A stretch of 64,000 nt of DNA from assembly GCF_030646015.1 (NCBI RefSeq), contig NZ_JAUSLT010000021.1:1-64000 (forward strand), given 5' to 3'. The notes beneath the pieces were generated by a model that saw only the letters and a program-made list of their open reading frames with translations, was not told the DNA's origin and did no database searches. A program made the translations under genes and the position numbers. How positions within the stretch are numbered: the first letter of the stretch is position 1; each line of letters starts with the position of its first letter. The stretch comes from Bradyrhizobium sp. (lineage in GTDB: Bacteria > Pseudomonadota > Alphaproteobacteria > Rhizobiales > Xanthobacteraceae). Shown here in pieces: positions 1 through 8,356 of the stretch.

Positions 1-36
1 ATCGACATGCAGCCGGTGTCGGAAGTGGTGAGTTAG
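1..36 (+). CDS. 3' end of an unidentified gene running in from the left
   Basis: The first frame is open from base 1 and ends at the TAG at 34-36, giving eleven C-terminal residues ending PVSEVVS. If real, the gene converges on the glutaminase gene, whose stop lies 10 bases further on. Too little is present to identify it, and a chance open frame of this length cannot be excluded. Confidence 0.35.
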   Translation: MDMQPVSEVVS

Positions 37-46
37 CGGCCACAAT

Positions 47-1915
47 CTAATGTGCCGTCAGCAGATCCACCCTGGTATTGGCGACGATCAGGCGGTCGGC
101 CAGCAGTTGGGCGAGGTTGCGCATGATCCGTTCGCTGGCCCTCGGATGCTGGTTGCGGAAGCGCTCGAAATCCCGCAAGGCTATTTCATAGGCCGTGGCG
201 GACAAGTCGGCCAGCACGTCGGCGGAGCGGTGGGTTTCCAGTAGCGCCATTTCGCCGAAGGCCATGCCCGCGGTCAGCGTCGCCAGCCTGATGCCGTCGG
301 GCAGCGTGACGTGCACGGCGCCGCTGCGCAGAAAGAACAGCGACGCCGCTGGGTCACCCGAGGTGACGATCCTTTCGCCCGGCCGGTAGGTTCTGATAGA
401 AGCGATCGAAGCCAGATCGGTCAGCTCCTCCGGCGTCAGGCCCGCCAGCAGCGCCTGCTCGGACAATTCGGTGATCTCGTGAAAGTCGATGGCGCCGCCG
501 TAGCGATAGACCACCTGGTCCTCGGCCCATTCGATGGCGGCATCGAGCAGATAGAAGTCACGCACGTTTGAGAGTTCGCCGGTCCATTCGCCGATCATTT
601 TCCAATCACCCGAATCCCGCTTGATGCCGGACAGGATCACCGTGACGCCGTGGACCGCCAGTTCGCGGAATTCCTCGGCCACCAGGCGGGCGCCGGCGCG
701 CGTCATCGAGGTCACCCTGTGCAGGTCGAAGATGACGAATTGCGGACGGGGCTTTGCGGCGAGCTGACGCGACACGTAATCGACGTTGGAGAACGACAGC
801 GTGCCCACCAGCTCGATGACGCGGACATCCCTGTGATGCGCGGCGAGGATATTGCGTTCAAGCGGGCGGCGGTCGCGCCGCGACGGATTCTTGCCGATGT
901 CGTAGTCGGCGATGATGCTGGTGCGGGCGTCGTCGCTGCGGTTGAGCATATGCAGATCGTAATGCTGCGACAGCGCCTCGCACACCTTGATGCCGCGCAC
1001 GCTGTTGCCGTGGCTGTCGAGTTTCGGCGAATAGCTGCCGAGCCCGAGGCGCGCGGGGAGGGCGGCCAGAATGCCGCCGCCGACGCCGCTCTTGGCGGGA
1101 ATGCCGACGCGATAGATCCATTCGCCGGCGTAATCATACATGCCGGAGCTGGTCATCACCGACAGTGTCCGCGAAATCGCGTAGGGGGTCATGACCTGCT
1201 CGCCGGTGACGGGATTGACGCCGCGGTTGGCCAGCGTCGCGGCCATCACGGCGATATCGCGCGCGGTGACCAGCACGGCGCATTGCCGGAAATAGGTCTC
1301 GAGCACCGCGTCGACGTCCTGGTTGATGACGTGAGAGGTGCGCAGCAGGTAGGCAATGGCGCGGTTGCGGTCGCCGCTGACGCTTTCGGAGGCAAACACG
1401 GCCTCGTCAACGGCGAGGTCGCGCCCGGCGAACCGGCCGAGCGCCTGGCGGATATATTCGAAAGCGCCATCGCCCTTGGCCTCGCGGATCAGGCTTGAGC
1501 AGGTGATCGCGCCAGCGTTGACCATCGCGTTAAAGGGATGGTTGTCGGCGTTGAGCCGGATCGAATTGAAGGGATCGCCCGACGGTTCGACGCCAACGGC
1601 GCTCTCCACCCGCGCAGCGCCCAGCGTGTCCAGCGCCAGCGCGAACACGAAGGGTTTTGACATCGACTGGATGGTGAAGGGGACGCGGGTGTCGCCGGCC
1701 TCGTAGACGTGGCCGTCGAGGGTGGCGAGACTGATGCCGAAATGGGCAGGGTCGGCCTTGCCGAGTTCCGGGATGTAGTCGGCGACGGTGCCGCCGGTGT
1801 CCTGCGAAAAATCCGCGTGGCAGTGGTCGAGGAACCGCAGCAGCGGCGGTTTCGAGGAGGCCCAGGAAGAGGGCGCGGCAGGCGCGGCGGCGAAGGCTGG
1901 AGGCGGCTGTTTCAT
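47..1915 (-). CDS. glsA: Glutaminase fused to STAS and cyclic-nucleotide-binding domains
   Basis: This enzyme should hydrolyse L-glutamine to glutamate and ammonia in the cytoplasm. Residues about 25-330 form the serine-dependent beta-lactamase-like glutaminase domain. The Ser-x-x-Lys signature is seen as SMSK, giving a likely catalytic Ser84 and Lys87. Residues about 355-465 match a STAS domain, and about 490-610 a Crp-type cyclic-nucleotide-binding domain. The latter has a phosphate-binding cassette reading FGEMALL followed by HRSADV, which keeps the conserved Arg. At 622 residues it is about twice the length of the single-domain enzyme of about 310 residues. It lies 22 bases downstream of the TRAP permease on the same strand, so co-transcription is likely. 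The extra domains suggest allosteric control or anchoring, which is inferred. Confidence 0.9.
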   Translation of the reverse strand: MKQPPPAFAAAPAAPSSWASSKPPLLRFLDHCHADFSQDTGGTVADYIPELGKADPAHFGISLATLDGHVYEAGDTRVPFTIQSMSKPFVFALALDTLGAARVESAVGVEPSGDPFNSIRLNADNHPFNAMVNAGAITCSSLIREAKGDGAFEYIRQALGRFAGRDLAVDEAVFASESVSGDRNRAIAYLLRTSHVINQDVDAVLETYFRQCAVLVTARDIAVMAATLANRGVNPVTGEQVMTPYAISRTLSVMTSSGMYDYAGEWIYRVGIPAKSGVGGGILAALPARLGLGSYSPKLDSHGNSVRGIKVCEALSQHYDLHMLNRSDDARTSIIADYDIGKNPSRRDRRPLERNILAAHHRDVRVIELVGTLSFSNVDYVSRQLAAKPRPQFVIFDLHRVTSMTRAGARLVAEEFRELAVHGVTVILSGIKRDSGDWKMIGEWTGELSNVRDFYLLDAAIEWAEDQVVYRYGGAIDFHEITELSEQALLAGLTPEELTDLASIASIRTYRPGERIVTSGDPAASLFFLRSGAVHVTLPDGIRLATLTAGMAFGEMALLETHRSADVLADLSATAYEIALRDFERFRNQHPRASERIMRNLAQLLADRLIVANTRVDLLTAH

Positions 1916-1937
1916 CGCCCCCAGTCTTGCCGTGCAA

Positions 1938-4013
1938 TCAGCGAACGCGCAACGGGTGCGTCACAAGTGGCTGCCCGCGCATCAGCATCATCGCGACCGC
2001 GACGGTCGGGATCAGGATGGCCAGCCCCAGACTGGTAATCTGCCATTGCGAGAGCGGGTTGATGCCGCCGCCCGGTGTCGCCAGCACAAAGCCGCCGACC
2101 ACGAGCAAGACCCGCAGCGGCCATTCCATCATCCCGGTACGGCGGAGGTCGCCGACAAAGGCCTGATAGCCCTGGATGCCACCGCAGATGAACAGGGTGC
2201 CGACCGCGGCGAGCGCCATCAGGCCGAGGCCTTCCAAATAGGGGCTGGCACCCTGCAGCACCAGCGCGGGATTGAGCACGAAGAAGAACGGGATGAAATA
2301 GATGATGCTGCCGACCCACATCGATTCCCAGCCCGTTCGCATCGCCGGCGAGCCGGCTATGCCGGCGGCGGCGAATGAGGCGATGGCGACAGGTGGCGTG
2401 ATCGACGACAGCATTCCCCAGTAGAAGATGAACATGTGCACGGCCATCTTGTTGAGGCCGAGCTTTTCCAGCGCCGGCGCCACCAGGATGGCGAGGAAGA
2501 TGTAGCAGGCGGTCGTCGTCAGCCCGAGACCGAGGATGAGACTGGTGAACGCGCACATCACGAGCAGCAGGAAGGCGTTGTCGCCGGCGATCCGCAACAG
2601 ATCGTTGGCGAGGCTGGAGACCACACCGGTCATCGAGAATGCGCCGATCAGGAGGCCGCAGCCGGCGAGAATGCCGACCAGCTCCACGAAAGTGCGGCCG
2701 TTGACCTCCAGGAACTTGTTGATGGTCGAGAACGTCCAGCGGGTTTCCCTGGAAAACAGCTGGTTCAGCACCAGCAGCAGCGCCGTGGCGAAGAACGGCG
2801 CGTGGCTCTCCCGCTTGAAATACAGCAGCATGACGACGAGGAGGGCAATGACGAAGATGTAGTACCAGCCGTCCTTGATCGTATCCATTACCCTGGGCAA
2901 TTCGGAGCGCGGAATGCCCTCGAGGCCGTGCCGGGCGGCGTAGGAGTCCACCTGCATGAACAGGCCGATATAGAACAGCGCCGCGGGAATGATCGCGGCC
3001 AGCGCGACTTCGGCGTAGCTGACATTGAGGAACTGGGCGATCACGAAGGCTGTCGCGCCCATCACCGGCGGCGCCAGCACGGCGCCGGTCGACGCGCAGG
3101 CCTCGATCGCGGCGGCATAGGAAGCGCGGAAGCCGCTCTTCTTCATGACCGGAATCGTCATGGTTCCGGCGGTCAGCACGTTGGAAATGATCGAGCCGGA
3201 CATCATGCCGAGCAGGCCGCTGGCGAAGATGCAGACCTTGGCAGCGCCGCCGCGGAACGTGCCGCACATCGCGAACGAAAGATTGATGAAGAACTTGCCG
3301 GCGCCGGTCATCATCAGCGCGGTGCCGAACACCAGAAAGCCGATCACGGTGTCGGCGAAGGCCTGGATCGGAATGCCGAGCAGGCTCTCGCCGGACAGCA
3401 CGTGATACGACGTCGCCTGCTCAAGGGTCGACTGGGTACCACGGAATGGACCAAGCCATTTTTCATCGGCAAACAGCGGATAAACAGTGAAGGGAAGCAC
3501 GCTGAGCAGCAGGCTCCAGCCGCCGGTGCGGCGCAGCGCCTCCATCAGCACGAACCACATCATAAGGCCCGCAACGATCACAGGCGTCGGCGCGCCGCCG
3601 AATTCCCAGCCGGCCTCGGCGGCCTTGCGCACGCTGTTCATCAGGACGATGGCGGCGCCGAAGGTCAGGACGAACAGCAGGATGTCGTACCACGGGACGC
3701 GATCGAGCGGCGCGCGTTCCGTACCCGGAAAGATCAGGAAGGTGAACGGCAGCATCAGCGCGATCAGCAGATAGAAATATTCGGTGTTGAGCTGGGTGTA
3801 GCCGATGAAGAACCGCAGCGAGAATTGCTGGTTGATGCACAGCAGAATCGTCGCGGCGGTGGCGACGATCAGCGCCCAGCGCCAGCCGCCCCGTAGGGTT
3901 CGCGCCCGGGAGACTTCGGCCTCCTGCAAATTGGCGAGGCTGCCATGGGGATCGGCGAACTCGATCCGTTTCGCCGCAGGTCCTTCGGAAGCGGCGGAGC
4001 TTGAGGCAGACAT
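1938..4013 (-). CDS. TRAP transporter fused permease subunit (DctQM fusion, TAXI type)
   Basis: This 691-residue inner-membrane protein is the transport channel of a TRAP system driven by an ion gradient. It has an N-terminal block of hydrophobic segments (about residues 45-180), corresponding to the small DctQ-like part. A long DctM-like part follows, with the family's Gly/Ser-rich stretch GLLGMMSGSI and the later TGAVLAPPVMGATAF. Fusion of the two parts is usual for TAXI-type TRAP systems. The ATG at 4013 has GGGA six bases upstream. The binding-protein gene lies 83 bases upstream and the glutaminase gene 22 bases downstream on the same strand, which looks like one operon. The substrate cannot be read directly. 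Glutamate or glutamine is an inference from the neighbour and from known TAXI proteins. Confidence 0.92.
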   Translation of the reverse strand: MSASSSAASEGPAAKRIEFADPHGSLANLQEAEVSRARTLRGGWRWALIVATAATILLCINQQFSLRFFIGYTQLNTEYFYLLIALMLPFTFLIFPGTERAPLDRVPWYDILLFVLTFGAAIVLMNSVRKAAEAGWEFGGAPTPVIVAGLMMWFVLMEALRRTGGWSLLLSVLPFTVYPLFADEKWLGPFRGTQSTLEQATSYHVLSGESLLGIPIQAFADTVIGFLVFGTALMMTGAGKFFINLSFAMCGTFRGGAAKVCIFASGLLGMMSGSIISNVLTAGTMTIPVMKKSGFRASYAAAIEACASTGAVLAPPVMGATAFVIAQFLNVSYAEVALAAIIPAALFYIGLFMQVDSYAARHGLEGIPRSELPRVMDTIKDGWYYIFVIALLVVMLLYFKRESHAPFFATALLLVLNQLFSRETRWTFSTINKFLEVNGRTFVELVGILAGCGLLIGAFSMTGVVSSLANDLLRIAGDNAFLLLVMCAFTSLILGLGLTTTACYIFLAILVAPALEKLGLNKMAVHMFIFYWGMLSSITPPVAIASFAAAGIAGSPAMRTGWESMWVGSIIYFIPFFFVLNPALVLQGASPYLEGLGLMALAAVGTLFICGGIQGYQAFVGDLRRTGMMEWPLRVLLVVGGFVLATPGGGINPLSQWQITSLGLAILIPTVAVAMMLMRGQPLVTHPLRVR

Positions 4014-4096
4014 GCGTTATCCCGTCAAATGAGCCGGCGCGTTGTCGCGCCGGCGTTGAAGCAAAGCAAAAAAAAGCAAAGCGAGGCGCGTCGAGG

Positions 4097-5263
4097 TTAG
4101 TCCTCGAACCCGTTTGGCATGCTGGCCTTTTGCAGCGCCGCAGCGCGTGCTTTCATCCAAGCCGCGAGGAATTCCTTGTCGTCGGAAGGCGGGCTGGCCT
4201 TGCCGAAATCGGCCCACGCCGCCGCCAGAACCGCTTGCCGCTTGAACAGCGCGTTGTTGTGCGCTTCCTGGTCGTCGCTCCACTGGCCGGCTTCCTTGAG
4301 CGCCTTCACCGCGCCGGGATGAACCGGTATCACCCATTTTTTCGTCTGTTTGTCGGCGGCAAGCCCGCTCGCACCGGCGGCGGCATCCTTGTAGATGTCG
4401 TAGCCCGTGATCATGGCCTTGGTGACAGCATAGACCGCGTCGGGGGCTTGCGTTCCGTACACCACGAAGATCGGATACGGATAGGTTCCCATTTCGATCG
4501 GCTTGTCCTTGGCGATGCCGGCGCCGCAGCTCGCCATGTGGCGGAAGAAGAACGATCCTACCTTCTGCACCCGTTCCCATCCGGCTTTGTCGCTATGGGG
4601 CAGCGGCGGCCAGACCAAGCCGCGCGGCGAGGTTTCGGCTTCCTTGGCGGGGCCGGTGATCGTGGTGGCGAAGGCGGCGTCGACGTCGTTGTTGAGCAGG
4701 CCCTTCCACATCGCGCCGTAGCTCGAGAACTCGACTGACTTGATGTCGCTCTGCTTGAGGCCGCCGAAGGCCAGGATCGCCAGCGAGTTCTGGTTCAAGG
4801 CCGGCGAGCCGACGACGAAGCCGACGCGCTTGCCCTTGAGGTCCTTGACTTCCTTGACGCCGGTGTCCTTCGCAACGCCGAGCGAAGCGCCGTTGCAGTC
4901 GACCGTGGACAGCACCAGTTGCAAGGCCTGCGGTCCCCATTCCTTGGCGCCGAACTCGAACACGCCTTCCTGCGCGAAATAACTTCCGGATCCCATCGCC
5001 GACGCCGCCGCCCGGCCGGCGCGCAGCGGAGAGAGCCGCGCCACGTCGTTGCCCGCGGGCAGCACCCGCAGATCGGTGCCGTATTTGTCCTTCATCATCT
5101 TGCCGACGGCGACCGCGATGTTGAAACCGGCGGTGCCGGTGTCATAGGCCGTGAACGTCATGGTCGGCGGCAGCTTGACGTCCTGGGCGTGAGCGGCAGG
5201 CAAAGTCAGCAGCGAAATGCTTGTGGCGACGACAGGCGCGAGCGCCATCAGACGGTGGATCAT
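4097..5263 (-). CDS. TAXI family TRAP transporter solute-binding protein
   Basis: This is a periplasmic substrate-capture protein of 388 residues for the TRAP permease encoded just downstream. Residues 1-26 form a signal peptide with a hydrophobic core and an AHA/Q cleavage site. The mature start, with TAYDTGTAGFN and then ALGKMMKDKYG-like spacing, and the later stretches LSPLRAGRA and KRVGFVVGSPA fit the TAXI family, whose members bind amino acids or dicarboxylates. The start ATG at 5263 is supported by GGAGGG four bases upstream. The 155 bases separating it from the biotinyl-protein gene could hold its own promoter. The ligand is unknown. Confidence 0.9.
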   Translation of the reverse strand: MIHRLMALAPVVATSISLLTLPAAHAQDVKLPPTMTFTAYDTGTAGFNIAVAVGKMMKDKYGTDLRVLPAGNDVARLSPLRAGRAAASAMGSGSYFAQEGVFEFGAKEWGPQALQLVLSTVDCNGASLGVAKDTGVKEVKDLKGKRVGFVVGSPALNQNSLAILAFGGLKQSDIKSVEFSSYGAMWKGLLNNDVDAAFATTITGPAKEAETSPRGLVWPPLPHSDKAGWERVQKVGSFFFRHMASCGAGIAKDKPIEMGTYPYPIFVVYGTQAPDAVYAVTKAMITGYDIYKDAAAGASGLAADKQTKKWVIPVHPGAVKALKEAGQWSDDQEAHNNALFKRQAVLAAAWADFGKASPPSDDKEFLAAWMKARAAALQKASMPNGFED

Positions 5264-5418
5264 GTTCCCTCCAGTAGTTTCGCTATGCGAAATTGTTTTT
5301 CGTTGTCCGGATCATGTCATCGCCCGATGGTGATGGCAACGTCCAGCGAATTTTTGGCGACCGCTGTCAGGTTTTCCCGCAGCTTCATGCCCGCGCCGAT
5401 GCGGGTTGCCGACTTGAA

Positions 5419-5640
5419 TCACGTTTCGATGACGGCGAGCACCTGGCCTTCGGCGACAACGTCATCAATGTTGACGAGTATCAATTTGAGTTTGCCCGCT
5501 GCGGGTGAGGCGACGGGGATTTCCATCTTCATGGCTTCGACGAATGCGACGTCGTCGCCGTCGCCGACGCTGCCGCCGATTTCGACGGGAAGCGCGCACA
5601 CGCGTCCGGCCACTTCGGTCACAATCTTGATTTCTGGCAT
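5419..5640 (-). CDS. Small biotin carboxyl carrier protein (biotinyl domain only)
   Basis: This 73-residue protein is essentially one biotinyl/lipoyl-attachment domain. The biotinylation motif EAMKME is complete, and its Lys is the expected attachment site. The C-terminal half, ending VAEGQVLAVIE, is the matching second half-domain. Such free-standing carriers shuttle carboxyl groups between a biotin carboxylase and a carboxyltransferase, or serve a decarboxylase. The start at 5640 is chosen because GGGGAG lies eight bases upstream; a start 15 codons earlier would lack this. It is divergent from the IclR-carboxyltransferase unit, which suggests that the carrier serves that carboxyltransferase. 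No biotin carboxylase gene is nearby. Confidence 0.88.
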   Translation of the reverse strand: MPEIKIVTEVAGRVCALPVEIGGSVGDGDDVAFVEAMKMEIPVASPAAGKLKLILVNIDDVVAEGQVLAVIET

Positions 5641-5735
5641 TCCAATTCTCCCCGGCACCGTCTGACGGACAAATGCCCTCGCCAACGGCTTCCTGTTGTG
5701 GACGCAGATTGCCTAGGGTAGCTTGATCTGCAAGT

Positions 5736-5762
5736 GGAATTTTATTCCGCCAGACGGAATGG
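5736..5762. promoter_or_regulatory. Probable IclR operator: two overlapping palindromes
   Basis: GGAAT at 5736-5740 pairs with ATTCC at 5744-5748, and ATTCCG at 5744-5749 pairs with CGGAAT at 5755-5760, so two inverted repeats share one arm. The block ends 10 bases before the regulator's ATG and sits in the divergent interval between the biotinyl-protein gene and iclR. That is where an autoregulating IclR protein would bind. The exact position of the promoter is not clear. Confidence 0.6.
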
Positions 5763-5772
5763 AAAAAAACAC

Positions 5773-6747
5773 ATGGGAAGACGCTCGGAACGGCTCAGTA
5801 AGCAGGGAATGCTCGCCAGCGATCTCGCGGGCGAGGGCGACGTCATCCAGGTGGTGTCGCGCGCGTTCGACGTGTTGCGCTGCTTCGAGGGGCACGAGGC
5901 GCGACTCGGCAATCTCGAAATATCCAACCGCTGCGGGCTGCCGCGATCGACGGTATCGCGTCTGACCCACACGCTGACCCGGATGGGCCAGCTGGTCTAT
6001 CTGCCGCGCGACCAGAAGTACCGCATCGGCCCAAGTGCCGTGGCGATGAGCACGTCGATGATGCGGGGCTTGCAGTTGCGCAACCTGATCCGGCAGCGGC
6101 TGCAGGATGTCGCCGAACAATTGCCGGGCACCGTCGGCTTCGTCATTCCCGACCGCTTCCACCTCGTCTATCTCGAATTTGCGCGAGCGGCCAATGCGCT
6201 CGGCCTGCATGAAAGCACCGGCAGCCGTATCGCGATGGCGAGCACTGCAGCGGGGCACGCCTATACGGCGGCGCTCGATGCCGATGTCGGTGACGCGCTG
6301 CTCGCCGAAATGGAGCGCGAGATTCCGGCAGGCGCCAAGGTGTTGCGCCCGCGTCTCGAAGCCAACCGGCGGTTTTTGCAGGAGCACGGCTACGTGGTCG
6401 CCTGCGGCCTGTGGAGCCCGCATATCAATGGTCTCGCGGTGCCGATCTGGTCGCCGCAGTATCAAACCTTCGTCGTGGTGACGATCGGCCTGTTGTCGGC
6501 GATGTATGACGAAAAGCGGCTGCACAAGGAAGTTGCGCCGCGAATGCTGGATCTGGGCTTTGCGGTCGGCAGCATGCTCGAGGGCGCCGACGGCGATGTC
6601 TTCAGCAATCGGCTGGACCGAAAACCGCTTCCGGTGACTACCCAAAACAACAAAATCATAAAGGCGGAGGATACCCATGACCTGGAAGCCGGAACTCGAC
6701 GACCTCGCCCGGCGCGAAGCGTTCGCGCGCGAGATGGGAGGCGTTGA
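5773..6747 (+). CDS. IclR family transcriptional regulator
   Basis: This is a DNA-binding regulator of 324 residues from the ATG at 5773. The N-terminal winged helix-turn-helix lies at about residues 20-80, with VVSRAFDVLRCFEG and LPRSTVSRLTHTLTRMGQL. The IclR effector-binding domain follows (about 95-280), with TVGFVIPDRFHLVYLE and STAAGHAYTAAL. A GTG start at 5734 is possible, but it would place the palindromic operator inside the gene. The last 71 bases overlap the start of the carboxyltransferase gene in another frame, so the C-terminal tail (Arg-rich) is encoded by shared DNA. It probably controls both itself and the carboxyltransferase, and perhaps the divergent carrier/TRAP unit. The effector is unknown. 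Confidence 0.88.
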   Translation: MGRRSERLSKQGMLASDLAGEGDVIQVVSRAFDVLRCFEGHEARLGNLEISNRCGLPRSTVSRLTHTLTRMGQLVYLPRDQKYRIGPSAVAMSTSMMRGLQLRNLIRQRLQDVAEQLPGTVGFVIPDRFHLVYLEFARAANALGLHESTGSRIAMASTAAGHAYTAALDADVGDALLAEMEREIPAGAKVLRPRLEANRRFLQEHGYVVACGLWSPHINGLAVPIWSPQYQTFVVVTIGLLSAMYDEKRLHKEVAPRMLDLGFAVGSMLEGADGDVFSNRLDRKPLPVTTQNNKIIKAEDTHDLEAGTRRPRPARSVRARDGRR

Positions 6748-8236
6748 CAAGGTCAAGCGCCAGCGCGACCAGGGCCGGCTCACCGTCCGCGAACGCATCG
6801 ACGGACTGGTCGACCAGAACAGCTTCCACGAGATCGGCGCGATTTCCGGGGTAGCCGAATACAGCGAGAGCGGCGAACTCACCAATTTGACGCCGGCGAA
6901 CTGCGTGTTCGGCCGCGGCAAGGTCGACGGCCGTCCGGTGGTCGTGGTCGGCGACGATTTTACGGTGCGCGGCGGTTCCGCCGATGCGTCGATCTCTGCG
7001 AAGCCGCTGATGGCCGAGGAGATGGCGCACGACTTCCGGCTGCCGATCATCCGCGTGATCGAGGGTTCCGGCGGCGGCGGCTCGGTCAAGACCATCGAGA
7101 CCAAGGGTGCGGCCAATCTGCCTGGCGGCGTCGGCGGCACCCGCTGGTACTGGTATACGCTTGCGAACATGGCGCGCGTGCCGGTGGTCGGCCTCGGGCT
7201 AGGTTCGGTCGCCGGCCTCGGCGCCGCGCGGCTCGCCGCCAGCCATTATTCCGTGATGACGAAGACCTCGGCGATGTTCGTCGCGGGCCCGCCAGTGGTA
7301 AAGCGGCTGGGCCAGGACCTGACAAAGTGGGAACTCGGCGGCGCCGATATCCAGACCCGCGCCGGCGGCGTCGACCATGCCGTCGACACCGAGGAAGAAG
7401 CCTTCGCCTGTGCCAGGCGCTTTCTCTCCTATCTGCCGTCCTCGGTGTTCGATCTGCCGCCGACAACGGCTTGCGACGACGATCCGGAGCGCGTGGAGGA
7501 ATCGCTGATGAAGGCGGTGCCGCGCAACCGCCGTCAGGTCTACAAGATGCGTCCCATCATCAACGCGGTGGTCGACAAGGGGTCGTTCTTCGAGATGGGC
7601 GCCAATTTAGGCCGCTCCGTCATCGCCGGCTTCGCCCGGCTCGACGGCCGCGCCGTCATGCTGCTGGCCAGCGATCCCTTTCACTACGGCGGCTCGTGGA
7701 CGGCGGAGGCGTGCCAGAAAGTGGTACGCTTCGTCGATCTCGCCGAGACCTTCCACCTGCCGGTGGTCTATCTGATGGATTGCCCGGGCTTCATGATCGG
7801 ACTCGACGCCGAGAAGGCGGCGACCATCCGGCACGGCGTGCGTGCCATGGCCGCGGTCAACCAGACCACGGTGCCCTGGTGCACCATCATCGTGCGCAAC
7901 GCCTTCGGCGTTGCCGGTGTCGTGCATCAGCCGGCCAACCGCTACTCGATGCGTTACGCGTGGCCGTCGGCCTATTGGGGCTCGCTGCCGCTGGAAGGCG
8001 GCATCGAGGCAGCGTATCGCGCCGACATCGACGCCGCTGATGATCCGAAAGCAAAACTGCAGGAGATCGAGGACCGCCTCAACAAGCTGCGCTCGCCGTT
8101 CCGCTCGGCCGAGCGGTTCTGGGTTGAGGAAGTGATCGATCCGCGCAAGACCCGTTCGCTGCTGTGCGAATTCGCCCGGCTCGCCGAGCCGCTGCGAACG
8201 CCGGGCCCGCCGAAGAATTTCTCCATCAGGCCGTAG
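6677..8236 (+). CDS. Acyl-CoA carboxylase-type carboxyltransferase subunit
   Basis: This 519-residue protein has the two-lobed crotonase fold of the beta subunits of propionyl-, methylcrotonyl- and related acyl-CoA carboxylases, and of methylmalonyl-CoA decarboxylase alpha subunits. It transfers a carboxyl group between biotin and an acyl-CoA. The N-terminal lobe (about 20-260) includes GRLTVRERID and GSVAGLGAARLAASHY. The C-terminal lobe (about 275-500) includes VYLMDCPGFMIG and RYAWPSAYWGSLPLEGG. A purine-rich GGCGGAGGATACCC precedes the ATG. The gene is translated from within the 3' end of iclR. Its partner is probably the 73-residue biotinyl protein. The acyl substrate cannot be named. 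Confidence 0.88.
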   Translation: MTWKPELDDLARREAFAREMGGVDKVKRQRDQGRLTVRERIDGLVDQNSFHEIGAISGVAEYSESGELTNLTPANCVFGRGKVDGRPVVVVGDDFTVRGGSADASISAKPLMAEEMAHDFRLPIIRVIEGSGGGGSVKTIETKGAANLPGGVGGTRWYWYTLANMARVPVVGLGLGSVAGLGAARLAASHYSVMTKTSAMFVAGPPVVKRLGQDLTKWELGGADIQTRAGGVDHAVDTEEEAFACARRFLSYLPSSVFDLPPTTACDDDPERVEESLMKAVPRNRRQVYKMRPIINAVVDKGSFFEMGANLGRSVIAGFARLDGRAVMLLASDPFHYGGSWTAEACQKVVRFVDLAETFHLPVVYLMDCPGFMIGLDAEKAATIRHGVRAMAAVNQTTVPWCTIIVRNAFGVAGVVHQPANRYSMRYAWPSAYWGSLPLEGGIEAAYRADIDAADDPKAKLQEIEDRLNKLRSPFRSAERFWVEEVIDPRKTRSLLCEFARLAEPLRTPGPPKNFSIRP

Positions 8237-8254
8237 CCGCCCGGCGAGGAAATC

Positions 8255-8347
8255 GTAGGGTGGGCAAAGCGAAGCTTGCCCACCATTCAGGATAACGGTT
8301 TGTCGACGTTGGTGGGCACGGCGCGAGGGCGCCTTTGCCCACCCTAC
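8255..8347. repeat. Palindromic repeat, family A (GTAGGGTGGGCA ends)
   Basis: This is a 93-base element. It begins GTAGGGTGGGCAAAGCG and ends with the inverse, CGCCTTTGCCCACCCTAC, with further internal pairing of TTGCCCACCA and TGGTGGGCA. A second copy of identical length lies at 28509-28601. The transcript would fold into a long hairpin between the carboxyltransferase gene and the converging MFS gene, where it may act as a terminator. Confidence 0.85.
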
Positions 8348-8356
8348 GCGAACCGA

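Noticed and set aside
2436..3896. Plus-strand open frame of about 486 codons opposite the TRAP permease
   Set aside because: The minus-strand permease has a consistent hydrophobic profile and family motifs; the plus-strand product is Glu/His/Arg/Gln-rich shadow sequence.
5734..5772. GTG start for iclR, 13 codons earlier
   Set aside because: It would place the palindromic operator inside the gene; the ATG at 5773 has GGAA upstream and gives the normal length.
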